Assembly (NCBI GenBank): GCA_013112585.1
Contig: JABFGH010000011.1
Span: 1 to 64,000, forward strand
From: Ignavibacteriota bacterium
GTDB lineage: Bacteria > Bacteroidota > Ignavibacteria > Ignavibacteriales > Melioribacteraceae
DNA length: 64,000 nt
Reading direction: 5' to 3'
The notes beneath the pieces are model-generated. The model was not told the origin of the DNA and ran no database searches. It worked only from the letters and a program-made list of their open reading frames with translations. Positions 8,136 to 17,181 of the stretch are shown one piece after another (position 1 is the first letter of the stretch; each line of letters opens with the position of its first letter). Both the position numbers and the translations under genes were made by a program.

Positions 8136-8768
8136 ATGATCAATATTGTAATTGTTGAAGACAATAAGACAATTCGTGAAGGGCTGTCGATTTTAATAAA
8201 CGCGACAGATGGAATGAAATGCGTAGCGCATTATAAATCCTGCGAAAAAATGCTGGAGTATTTTGAGGATGATGCACCGGATTTGATGCTGATGGATATT
8301 GGTTTGCCTGGTATGTCCGGTATAGAAGGTATTAAGGAAGTTAAAAAACGTAATCCGGATATTGTTATTCTTATCTTAAGTATCTATGAAAGAAACGATT
8401 ATATTATAGAAGCCCTGTGCGCCGGGGCAAGCGGATATATGGTTAAAAAAACTCCGCCCGCACAACTTATCAGCGCTCTTGTTGATGCGCATAAAGGCGG
8501 CTCTCCTATGAACTCTCATATTGCCAGAAAAGTGGTTAACCTTTTTCAAAACTTTGTTAGACCAGCTAGCGGAGATGTAAAGTTAAGCCAGCGGGAAAAG
8601 GACATCCTCAAAGGTCTCTCTTCCGGGAAAAACTACAAAATGCTGTCTGATGAACTTTGCATCAGCGTTGATACAGTTAGATATCATATTCGTAATATTT
8701 ATCAAAAACTCCAGGCAAGCTCCCAATCAGAAGCGGTTGCCAAAGCTTTACGCAAGAGATTGATATAA
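8136..8768 (+). CDS. NarL/LuxR-family response regulator
   Basis: 210 aa. Receiver domain residues 1-120 with Asp9, phospho-acceptor Asp54 (LMLMDIGLPG) and the conserved Lys in MVKKTPP. The C-terminal LuxR-type HTH (LSQREKDILKGLSSGKNYKM... VRYHIRNIYQKL) spans about 148-205. It lies 226 nt after the propeller kinase in the same direction and belongs to the NarL class that pairs with HisKA_3 kinases, so the two very likely form a phosphorelay. The T9SS-exported protein at 8959 is a plausible target. The interval between kinase and regulator contains a short palindrome, ACCATACTTGGT (about 7982-7993), that could be a binding site. Confidence 0.93.
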   Translation: MINIVIVEDNKTIREGLSILINATDGMKCVAHYKSCEKMLEYFEDDAPDLMLMDIGLPGMSGIEGIKEVKKRNPDIVILILSIYERNDYIIEALCAGASGYMVKKTPPAQLISALVDAHKGGSPMNSHIARKVVNLFQNFVRPASGDVKLSQREKDILKGLSSGKNYKMLSDELCISVDTVRYHIRNIYQKLQASSQSEAVAKALRKRLI

Positions 8769-8958
8769 AGAAGTCGTTACTTACTTCTTTGTATATTAAC
8801 TCATTCGGTAGTAAAACCTCTCATTTCTTAAAACCCCTTTATAAAACAGTATCTTTCGGCAGTTGACCTGCAATATCCCTGCTATTAATTTATTGCCCAA
8901 CAATAGTAGAATTGAAATTCATAAAACAAGTAATATTTAGAGACAGGAGGCAGTCACA

Positions 8959-10989
8959 ATGAAAAGAAAGACATTGTTCGCACTCATTTGGATTCTTATT
9001 CCTTTCCTCTTCAACAGTGTGTCGGCACAATCCGCATATTTATGGAACGGTAGTGCAGGCGACCATGATTGGTTTAACCCGGCTAACTGGACCCCCGGAG
9101 GTGTGCCAGGCAGCAGTGATGCTGTTACCTTTGGGTCAGGAACGGTTGATTTGAGCAATTCGGTTACTATTGATGAATTAAACTTTCAGGGAGGGGTCAT
9201 CAAAGGCGTTGGGATAACAGTTACGTCTCTATTTGTTTGGAGCAGTGGAGAGTTAGCCGAAAACGGATTTGCTGTTCTTGACAGCAATGCGGTTCTCTCA
9301 ATTGTTGGCAACGTTAAATTGCATGGTGACTTTTACTGCTATGGGACTGTTAATTGGGGAAGCGGAAATATCAACCTTTGGGGCGGAGCAATTTTTTACA
9401 ATGAAGGTACATTTAATGAGCAGTTAACAGGAGATCAGGTAATAACCGCTGTAACCGGAAGTAACCAACATTTTTACAACAATGGCACCTTTAATAAGCA
9501 AACCTTAGTAACTGTTGAATTTACTGCCGGCACGACTAAACAAGTCAAGTTCTACAATAACGGAACTGCTACTGTTAAGCAGGGTATACTAAAACTAAGC
9601 AGTGCCGGGGAAGATACGGGCAGCTATGTAGTTGATGCCGACGGCATATTGGAATTTTTTCCGAATCAGCGAGACCGCATCATCAACGGACCGGTTAGCG
9701 GCAGCGGTACTGTAAGATTTGGGGGAACCTACTTCCAGGGAAGAGGCATCACAATTAATAATGAGTATAATTTAAGTGGAAAAACAGAATTTTTGGGAAA
9801 TGATATAATATTTGACACTGCTTCAAATGTGTTGAACATTGGTACGCTGGAAACCATAATGAATGCTGTAAAGGTAGAGTTTAACAGCGGACAATCTATT
9901 TTCATCGACTCATTATATTTTTCTGCCGGGCTTACAGGTAACCATGCCGGTATAGCAGGTAGCGATACCATTAAAATAACCAAAGTATTGGAATGGAATG
10001 GAGGCATTATGAGCAATGGCGGTGTAACTGTTATTGCAGATAGTGCTTTGGTTACTGTAACTGATCGCGTTAAAATATCACGTCCTTTTCTTAATTATGG
10101 TCTATTTAATTGGGAAGAAGGTATGCTCCAATATGGAAGCAATATTATAAATTATGGTCATATATTGGATAGAATAACCACGGATCGTACCATATCCCAA
10201 GGTTCTGGTCCATTTACTAATTATGGTATCTACTCGAAACTTGGTACCGGTATTACTACAATTACTAGCTCCTTTATAAATAAACCGCTAAGCATTTTGG
10301 AAGGAAATCAACCCCTGATCATCGAAGGTACATTTACAAATTCAGGTTTTATTTCCCCGGGAAGTTCCATAAGTAATGGAAAGTTAACAATTCAATCGAG
10401 CCATCCAGTAGACCTGCAAAGCAATGGCGCTATTAGAATGCAGATTAGTGGGAATATTGCTGGAACAGATTTTCCCCAATTGGAACTTAAGAGTTCTGTA
10501 GAGATAGGCGGCTCTATGTATATAGCTTTGCTAAATAATTTTGAACCGGCTATCGGCGATACATTTCGAGTAATGACCTATTACAGTTACACCGGTCAAT
10601 TCGATGCAATTAGTTCAACAGGTGGATATACATTTGATATTGATTATCATCCCGATCACCTTCTTCTAAGAGTTGAATCTATTACCGGAATAGTCCCGGA
10701 AGTTACTGAGTCGCTGCCAGAAGAATTTGAAATATATCAAAACTACCCAAATCCGTTTAATCCATCCACGGTAATTCAATATAGTTTGCCCGAAACAGAA
10801 TTCGTAACACTTAAAGTATATGATATTCGGGGAAGCGAGGTTACCACATTGATTAATATGCAGCAACAAGCCGGACGCTATTCTGTTCAATTTGATGCCG
10901 GAAGACTGAATCTTGCAAGCGGGATTTATCTGTACAGTATAAGTGCAGGAAAATATAAAAAAGTGCTGAAAATGATGTTAGTGCAATAG
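8959..10989 (+). CDS. T9SS-exported cell-surface protein
   Basis: 676 aa. Signal peptide (about 1-23, ending VSAQS), then a repetitive beta-rich region beginning LWNGSAGDHDWFNPANW, a motif common in surface beta-helix proteins, with recurring FYNEGTF/FYNNGTF/NYG units that suggest a right-handed beta-helix. The last 85 residues are a Por/type IX secretion sorting domain (YQNYPNPFNPSTVIQYSLPE, then GIYLYSISAG, ending KVLKMMLVQ). It is therefore expected to be exported through the outer membrane by T9SS and released or anchored. A good Shine-Dalgarno (AGGAGG) precedes the ATG. No catalytic domain is visible; an adhesin or matrix role is likely. Control by the adjacent two-component system is inference. 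Confidence 0.88.
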   Translation: MKRKTLFALIWILIPFLFNSVSAQSAYLWNGSAGDHDWFNPANWTPGGVPGSSDAVTFGSGTVDLSNSVTIDELNFQGGVIKGVGITVTSLFVWSSGELAENGFAVLDSNAVLSIVGNVKLHGDFYCYGTVNWGSGNINLWGGAIFYNEGTFNEQLTGDQVITAVTGSNQHFYNNGTFNKQTLVTVEFTAGTTKQVKFYNNGTATVKQGILKLSSAGEDTGSYVVDADGILEFFPNQRDRIINGPVSGSGTVRFGGTYFQGRGITINNEYNLSGKTEFLGNDIIFDTASNVLNIGTLETIMNAVKVEFNSGQSIFIDSLYFSAGLTGNHAGIAGSDTIKITKVLEWNGGIMSNGGVTVIADSALVTVTDRVKISRPFLNYGLFNWEEGMLQYGSNIINYGHILDRITTDRTISQGSGPFTNYGIYSKLGTGITTITSSFINKPLSILEGNQPLIIEGTFTNSGFISPGSSISNGKLTIQSSHPVDLQSNGAIRMQISGNIAGTDFPQLELKSSVEIGGSMYIALLNNFEPAIGDTFRVMTYYSYTGQFDAISSTGGYTFDIDYHPDHLLLRVESITGIVPEVTESLPEEFEIYQNYPNPFNPSTVIQYSLPETEFVTLKVYDIRGSEVTTLINMQQQAGRYSVQFDAGRLNLASGIYLYSISAGKYKKVLKMMLVQ

Positions 10990-11293
10990 AATTATATAAC
11001 CGGGTGTTCTAAATTTAGCGGATAAATATTTCTCTGCCGCTTTATTTGTAAAAAAAAGATTGAATATTTTATCTCATCAAAAAAATTAGCTGCAAAAACT
11101 GCGTGGGAGAGCAAAGTTTTCAGTTGATAATTATAAAGAAGCACTTTTACATGCCTGCCGGTCGGGCAGGAATGACGGTGCAATTAAAAAGACAATTTTT
11201 ATTTAGACTCTATTAATTATTTCTAATGCATAATTCGGGATTAACAAAAATCGCATTACTGGAAATGCGGTAATTGACATCTGAAATGTCTTT
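10990..11293. other. Intergenic region with a small hairpin
   Basis: No gene seen between the convergent T9SS protein and sigma-54 regulator. A GC-rich hairpin, CCTGCC-GGTCG-GGCAGG, lies at 11154-11170 and resembles dispersed repeats of this phylum. AGCGG...CCGCT followed by TTTATTT at about 11018-11047 may be a weak terminator of the upstream gene. Confidence 0.4.
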
Positions 11294-12835
11294 TTATTTT
11301 TTCTTATAATCAATCCCAAGCTTATTCATTTTATTTCGCAGTGTGTTGGCATTTACCTTCAGCAGATCTGCCGCTCCCCCTTTTCCATGAATTTTACCAT
11401 TTGCTGCTCGAAGAACTTTTTGAATATGTTTATAATTCATTTCCTCTAAACTCAAAATTTCATCTGAATCTGATATTGGCTCATGAATTTTTTTCTCTTC
11501 ACCTGTATCCAAATATTTAAAAGAGATTGGACCTTGAGGATTTAAAATGAGTGCGCGTTCAACTACATTTTGTAACTCTCTCACATTTCCGGGCCAGTGA
11601 TATTGCATTAAATAGTCTATTGCACCAGGCTCAAGTTGCGGAGTAATACCTAACTTTAATTCTTTTGCCTTTTGATTGATAAAATGCTGAAGCATAGCCG
11701 GCAAATCGGATATTCGATCTCTTAATGGCGGTATCCAGATGGGAAAGACATTTAATCTAAACCACAGATCTTCCCTAAAACTTCCCTTCTTTACCATTTC
11801 CTCCAAATTCCTATTCGTTGCGGCAATTACTCTAATATCTAGATTAATAGTTTTAACTCCACCAACCCTCTCAATTTCTTTCGATTGCAGAACTTTTAAC
11901 AATCTTACTTGAGCCTGCATGGGTAATTCACCAATTTCGTCTAAAAATATTGTTCCGCCGTTTGCTCTTTCGAACCTGCCCCTTTTTTGGGCTAGTGCTC
12001 CGGTAAAAGCACCCTTTTCATGACCAAATAATTCGCTGTCTATAAGTGTATCAGGAATAGCTCCGCAATTTACACTTACAAAAGGTGCGTCATTTCTCGA
12101 GGATGAATAATGAATTGAATTGGCTATGACATCTTTTCCCACTCCTGTTTCACCTAGCAGTAAAACCGGACTGTTCAATATTGCTACCTGCTGAACTTTA
12201 TGCATTACATCTCTCAATCCAAAATGTGCCCCGATTATTTCATCACCTGAAACTCTTCGTAATTCACTATGCAAAAATTTATTATCATCAGCGAGCATAT
12301 CCCTTAATTTAAGTACTTCCCTGTGCTCAAGTGTATTGGACATTGCAATAAAAAATGGTTCTTTAAGCATCTCATATAATTCAGCATGTAAATCAGTATA
12401 TCTATTTTCTCCTTTTGCTAAAACAGCTAATGCACCTATTAGTTGATCTTCAACAATCAGCGGCATGCTCATTGCAGATGAGAGAGGTAACTCTAAAGCA
12501 TTCAGCATCCCTTTTGTTACGGGCTCGGTAGAGGGGTTGTTTATCACAAGAACCGCGGGCAGTTGACCAGCCCTGTAAATTTCCGCAAGATCTTTCATCT
12601 TCTCTTTCGATTGTTCCGGCAGAGGAACTAGAGTATCCATCTCTTCACAATGGTCATGTGTTGCGCATGATACCAATCTCATTGCTCCTAAAACATGTTC
12701 ATATTTCTGAAGATAAATTCTATCGGCAGGTATATAGTCTGATATATACTTTAAACATGACTGTAACCCAAGCTTTAGGTCAAGGTTACTCATTATCTTG
12801 AGCGAAGCTTGTCTAAAAAATTCGTTTTTATCCAT
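11294..12835 (-). CDS. Sigma-54-dependent transcriptional activator (GAF-AAA+-Fis)
   Basis: 513 aa. An N-terminal GAF-type sensory domain (about 15-170) is followed by the AAA+ sigma-54 activation domain: Walker A GETGVGKD at 228-235, the sigma-54 contact loop GAFTGA at 275-280 and Walker B FLDEIGE at 297-303. A Fis-type HTH closes the protein (about 465-513, GGAADLLKVNANTLRNKMNKLGI). There is no receiver domain, so activity is set by a small ligand or protein acting on the GAF domain, as in NorR/FhlA-type activators. It is divergent from the operon starting at 13014 and separated from it by a palindrome-rich interval, so it probably activates that operon. Cys residues at about 57 and 63 in the GAF domain are possible redox or metal ligands. 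Confidence 0.93.
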   Translation of the reverse strand: MDKNEFFRQASLKIMSNLDLKLGLQSCLKYISDYIPADRIYLQKYEHVLGAMRLVSCATHDHCEEMDTLVPLPEQSKEKMKDLAEIYRAGQLPAVLVINNPSTEPVTKGMLNALELPLSSAMSMPLIVEDQLIGALAVLAKGENRYTDLHAELYEMLKEPFFIAMSNTLEHREVLKLRDMLADDNKFLHSELRRVSGDEIIGAHFGLRDVMHKVQQVAILNSPVLLLGETGVGKDVIANSIHYSSSRNDAPFVSVNCGAIPDTLIDSELFGHEKGAFTGALAQKRGRFERANGGTIFLDEIGELPMQAQVRLLKVLQSKEIERVGGVKTINLDIRVIAATNRNLEEMVKKGSFREDLWFRLNVFPIWIPPLRDRISDLPAMLQHFINQKAKELKLGITPQLEPGAIDYLMQYHWPGNVRELQNVVERALILNPQGPISFKYLDTGEEKKIHEPISDSDEILSLEEMNYKHIQKVLRAANGKIHGKGGAADLLKVNANTLRNKMNKLGIDYKKK

Positions 12836-12855
12836 ATCTCAACCAATTCATTGAT

Positions 12856-12919
12856 TACTAAATACGGTAATAACTATTTAATTACCAAATAAGATAATTA
12901 AAAGTCACCATATTTGGTA
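12856..12919. promoter_or_regulatory. Palindromic activator sites between regulator and operon
   Basis: TACCAAATA (12883-12891) and TATTTGGTA (12911-12919) are exact 9-bp complements with 19 nt between them. A near copy, TACTAAATA, lies at 12856-12864. The position, between the sigma-54 activator and the divergent operon and upstream of a weak -24/-12 site, suits enhancer-type binding sites for the regulator's Fis domain. The regulator assignment is inference. Confidence 0.5.
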
Positions 12920-12969
12920 TTTCTAATTACTTATTTTTTATAAGCAATTGTTTTTTAATGACTTACATT

Positions 12970-12987
12970 TTGGCAAGATAATGGAAT
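12970..12987 (+). promoter_or_regulatory. Possible -24/-12 (sigma-54) promoter, weak
   Basis: TTGGCA at -24 is followed at the right distance by TGGAA instead of TTGCA, so the -12 GC dinucleotide is missing. It is supported mainly by position, downstream of the palindromes and about 27 nt before the first start codon. Confidence 0.25.
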
Positions 12988-13013
12988 AGATGCTCTTAAA
13001 AGATGGAGTTGCA

Positions 13014-13316
13014 ATGATTAAAATATTGGAAATAATCGAATTAAGAGCAGTTAAAAAAAACAAACAAGATATTTTAGGTATTATAGAAAAGCTTCACGGT
13101 GATCAAATTACTGATAGAAAAATTGCAATAAAAATTTACTCACATTCCTCAATCGAAACAGACTACAGCATACATCTATATTACGAAAAGGAAACTGATG
13201 AAAATTTGGGTACAGAGCTAGGATACAAATTGACTACTGATTTAAAGGAATTTGGTCTTGTAAACCATAATATCTGGATTGATAAAATTACCGGAGGAAA
13301 AAATAATGAAAAATAA
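13014..13316 (+). CDS. Small hypothetical protein, first gene of the sigma-54-linked operon
   Basis: 100 aa from ATG 13014, preferred over ATG 12990 because GATGGAG lies 7 nt upstream. The protein is a compact alpha/beta sequence (DILGIIEKLHGDQITDRKIAIKIY... DYSIHLYYEKE... GYKLTTDLKEFG) without signal or membrane segment. The pattern of two strands around helices is reminiscent of dimeric ferredoxin-like (ABM-type) folds, but no family is recognised. Its last 11 nt overlap the start of the SDR gene, so the two are translationally coupled. Confidence 0.65.
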   Translation: MIKILEIIELRAVKKNKQDILGIIEKLHGDQITDRKIAIKIYSHSSIETDYSIHLYYEKETDENLGTELGYKLTTDLKEFGLVNHNIWIDKITGGKNNEK

Positions 13317-14151
13317 AAGTGTTTTAATCTCAGGGTCTTCAACGGGAATTGGAAAAGCATGTGCATTATATCTTGATCGGTTGGGATATAAAGTTTATGC
13401 CGGTGTTAGAAAAGAATCAGATGCGGAAAAGTTAATGTCGGAATCATCGAAGAATTTGAAGCCGGTCATATTAGATGTAACGGATAGCAAAAGTATTGAT
13501 AATACATTAAGAGAAATAGAAGCTGACACTGAATCCGAATTTTTCGGCTTGGTCAATAACGCTGGAATTGGAATAAGCGGAGTTTTAGAAGCAGTTGAAA
13601 TTGAGGATGTTAGAAAGTTAATGGATGTAAATGTAATTGGATTGTTAGCACTTACTCAAAAATTTATCCCGCTACTAAAAAAGTCGAAAGGCAAAATAAT
13701 AAACATAGGATCGACTTCGAGTTATTTGTCATTTCCCGGCGGAAGTGCTTATGCGGGATCAAAATTTGCGGTTCGTGCAATTACTGATGCCCTGAGACTT
13801 GAGCTCAATCCTTTTGGTATTTCAGTTACTCTTATTTCTCCGGGAGCGGTAGAAAGTGAAATTTGGAATAAGAGCCGGTCATATAAAGAAAAAATTCGTG
13901 AATCAATAGATCCGCAAATTCTTGAAGATTATAAAGAGTTGATAAAGTTTGGGAAAAATATACTTGAAAAAATAAAACCAATTCCTGCCATAGAAGTTGC
14001 AAAATCTGTTGAAACAGCTCTTAGTTCTTTGCAGCCGAAAAGATATTATTATGTTGGCTCGGACTGCAAGGCGGCAGCAAAATTTTCAAAATTACCCGGT
14101 TCACTAAAGGATAAAATGATTTTAAAGAAAATTAAAAAATTAGGAAAGTGA
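13306..14151 (+). CDS. Short-chain dehydrogenase/reductase (SDR)
   Basis: 281 aa from ATG 13306, which has GGAGG 8 nt upstream. Classical SDR features: the nucleotide-binding GSSTGIG at 8-14, NNAG in LVNNAGIG, the catalytic Ser in GSTSSY and the YAGSK (Y-x3-K) pair. The length fits classical NAD(P)-dependent oxidoreductases acting on alcohols or ketones. The Arg after the second strand (AGVRKES) suggests NADP preference. Substrate unknown; the operon context (methyltransferases, hydrolase) points to modification of a small or lipid-like molecule. Confidence 0.9.
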   Translation: MKNKSVLISGSSTGIGKACALYLDRLGYKVYAGVRKESDAEKLMSESSKNLKPVILDVTDSKSIDNTLREIEADTESEFFGLVNNAGIGISGVLEAVEIEDVRKLMDVNVIGLLALTQKFIPLLKKSKGKIINIGSTSSYLSFPGGSAYAGSKFAVRAITDALRLELNPFGISVTLISPGAVESEIWNKSRSYKEKIRESIDPQILEDYKELIKFGKNILEKIKPIPAIEVAKSVETALSSLQPKRYYYVGSDCKAAAKFSKLPGSLKDKMILKKIKKLGK

Positions 14152-14160
14152 GGTCTTGAG

Positions 14161-15162
14161 ATGAAAACATTGATTATCGGTGCAGGTCCGCTTGGAAGTC
14201 TCTATACATATTTATTTCATAAAGCGGGACATGACGTTTCGCTATTGGCTAGGAATGAGCATTACACATATCTTGAAGAAAATGGACTAACATTGATCAA
14301 TGAATTTACTAATGAAAAAATTAATGCTGGGGTAAAAATTACAAACAAACTTGATAAAGAAGATGAGTATGATCTTGTCATTGTACTGGTGAGAAAAAAT
14401 AGCTTAGAAAAGATTATCCCGCTTCTTGCTAATGCCGCTAATGTTAAGCACATACTCTTTATGGGGAACAATGCTCTCGGCTATAAGGAGTATCTTGAAG
14501 TTATTCCATCTCACAAAATTCTTTTTGGATTTCCTGGAGGTGGTGGATCAAGAATTGACCATGTTGTTCATTACATAGATTCTGAAAAGCCGGGAGGTAA
14601 AAGAATTCCGGTTGTTATTGGAGAAATAGATGGAAAGGTTAGGGAAAGGACTACCCAGATTGTTGAATTATTTGAGAGCGCTGAAATACCTGTAAAGATA
14701 ATAGATGATATGGATGGGTGGCTAAAATATCATGCTATTTTTGTTCAACCACTGGCTTGTGCACTTATTGAAGCAGGTGATAATTATAAGCTTTCGAAAA
14801 ACCCTGCAGTAATTAGAAAATACATACGCTCGGTAAAGGAAGGTATAAAAATTCTAAAAGCGTTAGGCTACAAGAAGAGTTATAATCCTAAGTTGGATTT
14901 AATAAGAATAATGCCCGAAGGATTAACGATAAAAATCTTACAGAAAGTTTTTGACTCAAAATTCTCAGAGGTTGCCATGATGATGCATGTAAATGCCGCA
15001 AAAGATGAGATGATTGAATTAGGAGATGAAATTTTACACTTTAGAGAAAGAGCAGGTGTTGATACACCTTATTTGAACAGCTTAATAAATAGCATAAAAG
15101 TGAACTTGGTAAATAAAATGAAAAAAGTATTAGCAGCCGGAGCGGCAGAATATCTTGGATAA
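14161..15162 (+). CDS. Ketopantoate reductase-like (ApbA/PanE family) dehydrogenase with an acquired C-terminus
   Basis: 333 aa. N-terminal Rossmann domain with GAGPLGS (about 7-13) and a C-terminal helical ApbA_C domain (KYHAIFVQPLACALIEAG...). Many homologues of this type are not true PanE but unassigned dehydrogenases, and the operon contains nothing for pantothenate synthesis. The last 14 residues (MKKVLAAGAAEYLG) are not family-like. They match the first 14 residues of the gene at 17182 (MKKVLVAGATGYLG), and the DNA at 15111-15162 agrees with 17175-17226 at about 44 of 52 positions. This shows that a piece of a related gene's start has become the end of this one. The protein may still be active because the fold ends before the appended piece. 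Confidence 0.85.
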   Translation: MKTLIIGAGPLGSLYTYLFHKAGHDVSLLARNEHYTYLEENGLTLINEFTNEKINAGVKITNKLDKEDEYDLVIVLVRKNSLEKIIPLLANAANVKHILFMGNNALGYKEYLEVIPSHKILFGFPGGGGSRIDHVVHYIDSEKPGGKRIPVVIGEIDGKVRERTTQIVELFESAEIPVKIIDDMDGWLKYHAIFVQPLACALIEAGDNYKLSKNPAVIRKYIRSVKEGIKILKALGYKKSYNPKLDLIRIMPEGLTIKILQKVFDSKFSEVAMMMHVNAAKDEMIELGDEILHFRERAGVDTPYLNSLINSIKVNLVNKMKKVLAAGAAEYLG

Positions 15163-15198
15163 TAAATTTATCAAATTAATTAATAAATGGAGAAAGAG

Positions 15199-15522
15199 AT
15201 GACACCTTTTGGATTTATGAAGCTAAGCATCGTTGATGGCAAAATTAAATCAGAATGGATTTATAACAACAATGGAGTGATTTTTACTGGACCAGGAGAA
15301 GTAACAGGAAATATTAATGAATCATTTGAGGGAAAAGGTGAAATTGTATCATATAGACCAGATGGTAATAAAATTTATCAGATGGATTTTGAGATACTTA
15401 AAGCTGAGGATCATTATATCATGAATTGGTTGAGTAAAGGAAACATAATTTATACCGGCGTTGGCAATTTATATGATGGAGCTCTTTATTCTGCTTTTAC
15501 AACAGTTACGAACAAAAATTAA
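15199..15522 (+). CDS. Small hypothetical protein
   Basis: About 107 aa from ATG 15199, preferred because GGAG lies 6 nt upstream; an in-frame ATG at 15187 adds four residues. No signal peptide or membrane helix. The sequence alternates short strands with glycines (GVIFTGPGEVTGNINESFEGKG, then NIIYTGVGNLYDG), which suggests a small beta-barrel or lipocalin-like ligand-binding fold. I recognise no family. It lies within the operon, 15 nt before the membrane protein. Confidence 0.65.
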   Translation: MTPFGFMKLSIVDGKIKSEWIYNNNGVIFTGPGEVTGNINESFEGKGEIVSYRPDGNKIYQMDFEILKAEDHYIMNWLSKGNIIYTGVGNLYDGALYSAFTTVTNKN

Positions 15523-15536
15523 TAAGAGAGAATCAA

Positions 15537-16223
15537 ATGATATTTAAAGATGAACATACTCCTTCACTTATTCCCAAAAGTTTTTTTATGCTCTCACTAA
15601 TCAGTGCAAGTTTATTGGCTGCATATTTAATGTTTACAAATGTCGATGATATAATATCAATTTTACAACCTCATGCTGTTGATGGCAATTTTGTTCGTCA
15701 AATAATCTTAATAACGTGTCTTCTCATATATATTATCCGACTATTTTTTACCACTCTAGTTTTTCTTAAACGAAAAATGAGATGGACAGAAACAATTATA
15801 ATCTCAACATTAATGTCGATTGCTCTATTCTCTTTTGCAAAAGTTGGAGGTGGAAGTAAATTGGTAATAAATATATATGATTATTTAGGGATACTGCTTT
15901 TTATAATCGGATCATTTATAAACACACGTTCCGAATATACAAGATATAAATGGAAACAGAATGAAGAGAATATAGGAAAACTTTACACCGGCGGATTATT
16001 CAAATACTCGAAGCACATTAATTATTTTGGAGACATATTACTCTTCTGCGGTCTTGCTTTAATAACTCAAAGCTACTCTATGATGATAGTTCCTCTTGCT
16101 ATGAGCTTAATTTTCATTTTCTTTATAATCCCTAGGCACGATAAATATTTAGGAAGTAAGTATGGCGAAGACTTCTTAGAATATTCATCGCATACAAAAA
16201 AATTGATCCCTTGGATTTACTGA
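15537..16223 (+). CDS. Membrane protein of the DUF1295/isoprenylcysteine methyltransferase type
   Basis: 228 aa with about six transmembrane helices. The C-terminal half carries the fold signature of integral-membrane methyltransferases and steroid 5-alpha-reductase-like proteins: GLFKYSKHINYFGDILLF, the equivalent of the G-x-Y-x-x-x-R-H-P-x-Y motif, then IPRHDKYLGSKYGEDFLEY. The usual RHP reads KHI here, a small departure at the cofactor-binding site. Such proteins reduce or methylate hydrophobic substrates in the membrane. Within an operon with SDR, methyltransferase and hydrolase genes, action on a lipid-like molecule is plausible. Confidence 0.8.
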   Translation: MIFKDEHTPSLIPKSFFMLSLISASLLAAYLMFTNVDDIISILQPHAVDGNFVRQIILITCLLIYIIRLFFTTLVFLKRKMRWTETIIISTLMSIALFSFAKVGGGSKLVINIYDYLGILLFIIGSFINTRSEYTRYKWKQNEENIGKLYTGGLFKYSKHINYFGDILLFCGLALITQSYSMMIVPLAMSLIFIFFIIPRHDKYLGSKYGEDFLEYSSHTKKLIPWIY

Positions 16224-16284
16224 GCGTTAAATTGTAAAGAAAAGTATTTGTGCAATAAAACTATAAATAAATGGAGATGAGAAA

Positions 16285-17160
16285 TTGCAAAATTTAAGAT
16301 TGATGGTGTTCATAGTTTTCGCTTTTATGTTTTGTGATTTAAATGCCCAACCTCAATTTGCTTACTCAAAAGATAGTACGTTAATCTCATATGAAGTATT
16401 TGGATCCGGCGAGCAGACATTAGTTTTTATCCACGGCTGGAGCTGCGACTCACGATATTGGCGAAATCAAATAGATGCTTTTTCTGGAAAATATGAAATT
16501 ATACTTATTGACTTAGCCGGACATGGTCATTCCGGAATAAGTCGAGATAATTATACTATGAAGGCTTTTGGAGAAGATGTTAAAGCTGTCATTGACTCAA
16601 CAAAAAGTCAAAATGTAATTTTAGTAGGTCATTCAATGGGCGGTGGAGTAATAGCAGAAGCGGCTCTAATAACAGAAAATGTAATTGGTCTAATTGGTGT
16701 TGATACATATAACAACATTGAATATCCGCTTACTGAAGAGAATCTTGATAAGATGATTGCCCCATTGAAAAATGACTTTCAAACAGGAAGCAGTCAATTT
16801 GTTGGATCCATGTTTCGACCGGAAGCCGATGTAAATATTCGTGCGTGGGTTATTGCTGATATGTCGTCTGCACCATCAGAAGCTGCAGTAAATGCATTAG
16901 AAAATTATATGCAAACGTATGTTACGGGATATTCAGCCGCAATATTTGAAAACATTAGTTTACCGGTCGTAGCCGTAAGTTCTGATTTGTGGCAAATTGA
17001 TTCCGAGGCGAATCGACGTCATATGCAGTCATTCGAGGCTATTGTAATTGAAAACTCTGATCATTTCTTAATGCTGAATAACCCTAATGATTTTAACAAG
17101 GCATTAGCAAAAGCAATTGAAATTGTAATTGCAAAAAAGAACGAAATAATTCATAAATAA
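16285..17160 (+). CDS. Secreted alpha/beta hydrolase
   Basis: 291 aa from a TTG start with GGAG 9 nt upstream; ATG 16303 is the alternative. An N-terminal signal peptide ends near LNAQP. Typical alpha/beta hydrolase elements follow: oxyanion HGWS in FIHGWSCDSRYW, nucleophile Ser in GHSMGG, and the catalytic His in NSDHFLML. The family includes esterases, haloperoxidase-like and carbon-carbon hydrolases, so the substrate cannot be named. Export to the periplasm separates it from the cytoplasmic SDR and methyltransferases of the same operon. Confidence 0.88.
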   Translation: MQNLRLMVFIVFAFMFCDLNAQPQFAYSKDSTLISYEVFGSGEQTLVFIHGWSCDSRYWRNQIDAFSGKYEIILIDLAGHGHSGISRDNYTMKAFGEDVKAVIDSTKSQNVILVGHSMGGGVIAEAALITENVIGLIGVDTYNNIEYPLTEENLDKMIAPLKNDFQTGSSQFVGSMFRPEADVNIRAWVIADMSSAPSEAAVNALENYMQTYVTGYSAAIFENISLPVVAVSSDLWQIDSEANRRHMQSFEAIVIENSDHFLMLNNPNDFNKALAKAIEIVIAKKNEIIHK

Positions 17161-17181
17161 AAATTGAATAAGAGAAATAAA

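Noticed and set aside
12970-12987. Firm sigma-54 promoter
   Set aside because: The -12 element lacks its GC, so it is listed only at low confidence.
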